64,000 bases of DNA from Streptomyces sp. SAI-135 (lineage in GTDB: Bacteria; Actinomycetota; Actinomycetes; Streptomycetales; Streptomycetaceae): contig NZ_JARXYP010000002.1 of assembly GCF_029893805.1 (NCBI RefSeq), positions 3,968,001 through 4,032,000 on the forward strand, in the 5' to 3' direction. The position numbers were made by a program, and so were the translations under genes. The notes beneath the pieces are model-generated. The model was given only the letters and a program-made list of their open reading frames with translations. It searched no databases and was not told where the DNA came from. Below, one piece after another: positions 63,372-64,000 of this stretch. Each line of letters opens with the position of its first letter. The first letter of the stretch is position 1.

Positions 63372-63818
63372 ATGCTTGAGGAAACCGCCGTCGACACCCG
63401 GCCGACGAAGATCATGTACGTCGCCGAGGCCACCGCCCACGGTGGCCGGGACGGCTTCGTCACCAGCCAGGACGGCCAGATCGAGCTGAAGGTCGCGATG
63501 CCTCCGGCGCTCGGCGGGGACGGCAACGGCACCAACCCGGAGCAGCTCTTCGCCGCCGGCTACAGCTCCTGCTTCCACAACGCGCTGATCCTCGTCGGCA
63601 ACCGCGAGGGCTACGACCTGACCGGCTCCACGGTCGCCGCGAAGGTCGGCATCGGCCCCAACAAGCACCGCGGCTACGGCCTGGCGGTCGCCCTGAGCGT
63701 CTCCCTGCCGGTCCTCGACGCCGGCCTCGCGGCCAAACTGGTGGACGCGGCCCACGAGGTCTGCCCGTACTCCAACGCGACCCGCGGGAACATCGACGTG
63801 ACGATTCTGCTTGGCTGA
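63372..63818 (+). CDS. ohr: Organic hydroperoxide resistance protein (Ohr)
   Basis: 148 residues, OsmC/Ohr family thiol peroxidase. The two catalytic Cys are C67 in GYSSCFHNAL and C131 in HEVCPYSNATRGN; YVAEATAHGGRDG at the start is typical of Ohr rather than OsmC. It reduces fatty-acid and other organic hydroperoxides. ATG follows GGGGGGAG. Confidence 0.94.
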   Translation: MLEETAVDTRPTKIMYVAEATAHGGRDGFVTSQDGQIELKVAMPPALGGDGNGTNPEQLFAAGYSSCFHNALILVGNREGYDLTGSTVAAKVGIGPNKHRGYGLAVALSVSLPVLDAGLAAKLVDAAHEVCPYSNATRGNIDVTILLG

Positions 63819-63864
63819 GAGGGACACCGGACAAGGCCCCGGGCGGCAGCAGGAGGAGTACGGC

Positions 63865-64000
63865 GTGGACGTGAACGGCACAGTAGCCGAGGGCTTCGAG
63901 CCGGTCAGGGACGTGTTCGCGCGGAACTTCGTGGCGCTCGGGGACCGGGGCGCGGCGGTCGCCGTGTACCGGGACGGGCGCAAGGTCGTCGACCTGTGGG
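63865..64000 (+). CDS. Beta-lactamase family serine hydrolase, N-terminal fragment
   Basis: Only the first 45 codons are in the window. GTG at 63865 after AGGAGG. The translation (VAEGFEPVRDVFARNF, GDRGAAVAVYRDGRKVVDLW) matches the start of class C beta-lactamase-like esterases (EstB type), which are cytoplasmic or exported serine hydrolases of broad specificity. The catalytic SxxK lies beyond the window. Confidence 0.75.
   Translation, partial: MDVNGTVAEGFEPVRDVFARNFVALGDRGAAVAVYRDGRKVVDLW

Overview
The window is high-GC chromosomal DNA from a Streptomyces, probably from the conserved core of the chromosome. The grounds are the strong third-position G+C bias, frequent GTG starts, and a typical Streptomyces gene set: an SsgA-like sporulation protein (SsgE), a TamR/tam pair, a LAxTG sortase substrate, DivIVA-like coiled-coil protein, protein O-mannosyltransferase, RpfB and a galTEK operon. 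There is no rRNA, IS element, prophage or CRISPR array. One tRNA (tRNA-Gln, anticodon UUG) is present.

Layout. 1-4.1 kb: GNAT acetyltransferase, secreted HNH-nuclease lipoprotein, nucleotidyltransferase-like protein, an SCO6745-type protein and a divergent TetR regulator with paired operators between them. 4.5-16.1 kb: mfd, a MacB/FtsX-type ABC exporter, a DHA2 drug exporter and a DUF485/SSS symporter pair. 16.2-23.0 kb: a DivIVA-like coiled-coil protein, then a compact cluster of predicted nucleic-acid deaminase, nuclease and SUKH/YrhB immunity domains (the most interesting part of the window). 23.0-25.4 kb: an orphan histidine kinase, a double-HTH protein with a LAGLIDADG-like segment, and tRNA-Gln. 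25.5-29.6 kb: glmU, prs, ribosomal protein L25 (Ctc) and pth. 29.6-33.8 kb: a small membrane protein, a LAETG surface protein and ppc. 34-39.3 kb: fatty-acid desaturase with a FasR-like TetR, a small Cys-rich protein, CsbD, tam/tamR, a NarL-type response regulator and a GNAT. 39.3-46.5 kb: membrane protein, galK-galE-galT, divergent SSS symporter with a small membrane partner, and an atypical response regulator. 46.8-53.3 kb (minus strand): ABC-F protein, ispE, ksgA, rpfB, tatD and a zinc-ribbon protein. 53.5-59.7 kb: rsmI, pmt and two tandem penicillin-binding proteins. 59.7-64 kb: ssgE, a nickel-type ECF transporter (NikMN/CbiM, CbiQ, CbiO) behind a Nur-box-like site, an OhrR-like regulator, Ohr, and the start of a beta-lactamase-family esterase.

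How the parts relate. Several blocks are functional units: UDP-GlcNAc and PRPP synthesis (glmU, prs); the Leloir galactose pathway with its likely importer; isoprenoid precursor synthesis, rRNA dimethylation and resuscitation (ispE-ksgA-rpfB); desaturase plus local regulator; trans-aconitate detoxification with its own MarR regulator; and metal uptake translationally coupled to a redox-sensing MarR protein. In the 17.3-23.0 kb cluster, one divergent promoter region separates two leftward genes (WHH nuclease-SUKH-1; YrhB-deaminase-SUKH-4) from two rightward genes (YwqJ-type deaminase; SUKH-3). None has a visible secretion signal. The SUKH-4 gene carries an apparent +1 frameshift in this sequence near 18,480, and the YwqJ-type and SUKH-3 reading frames are in phase, separated by a single TGA.
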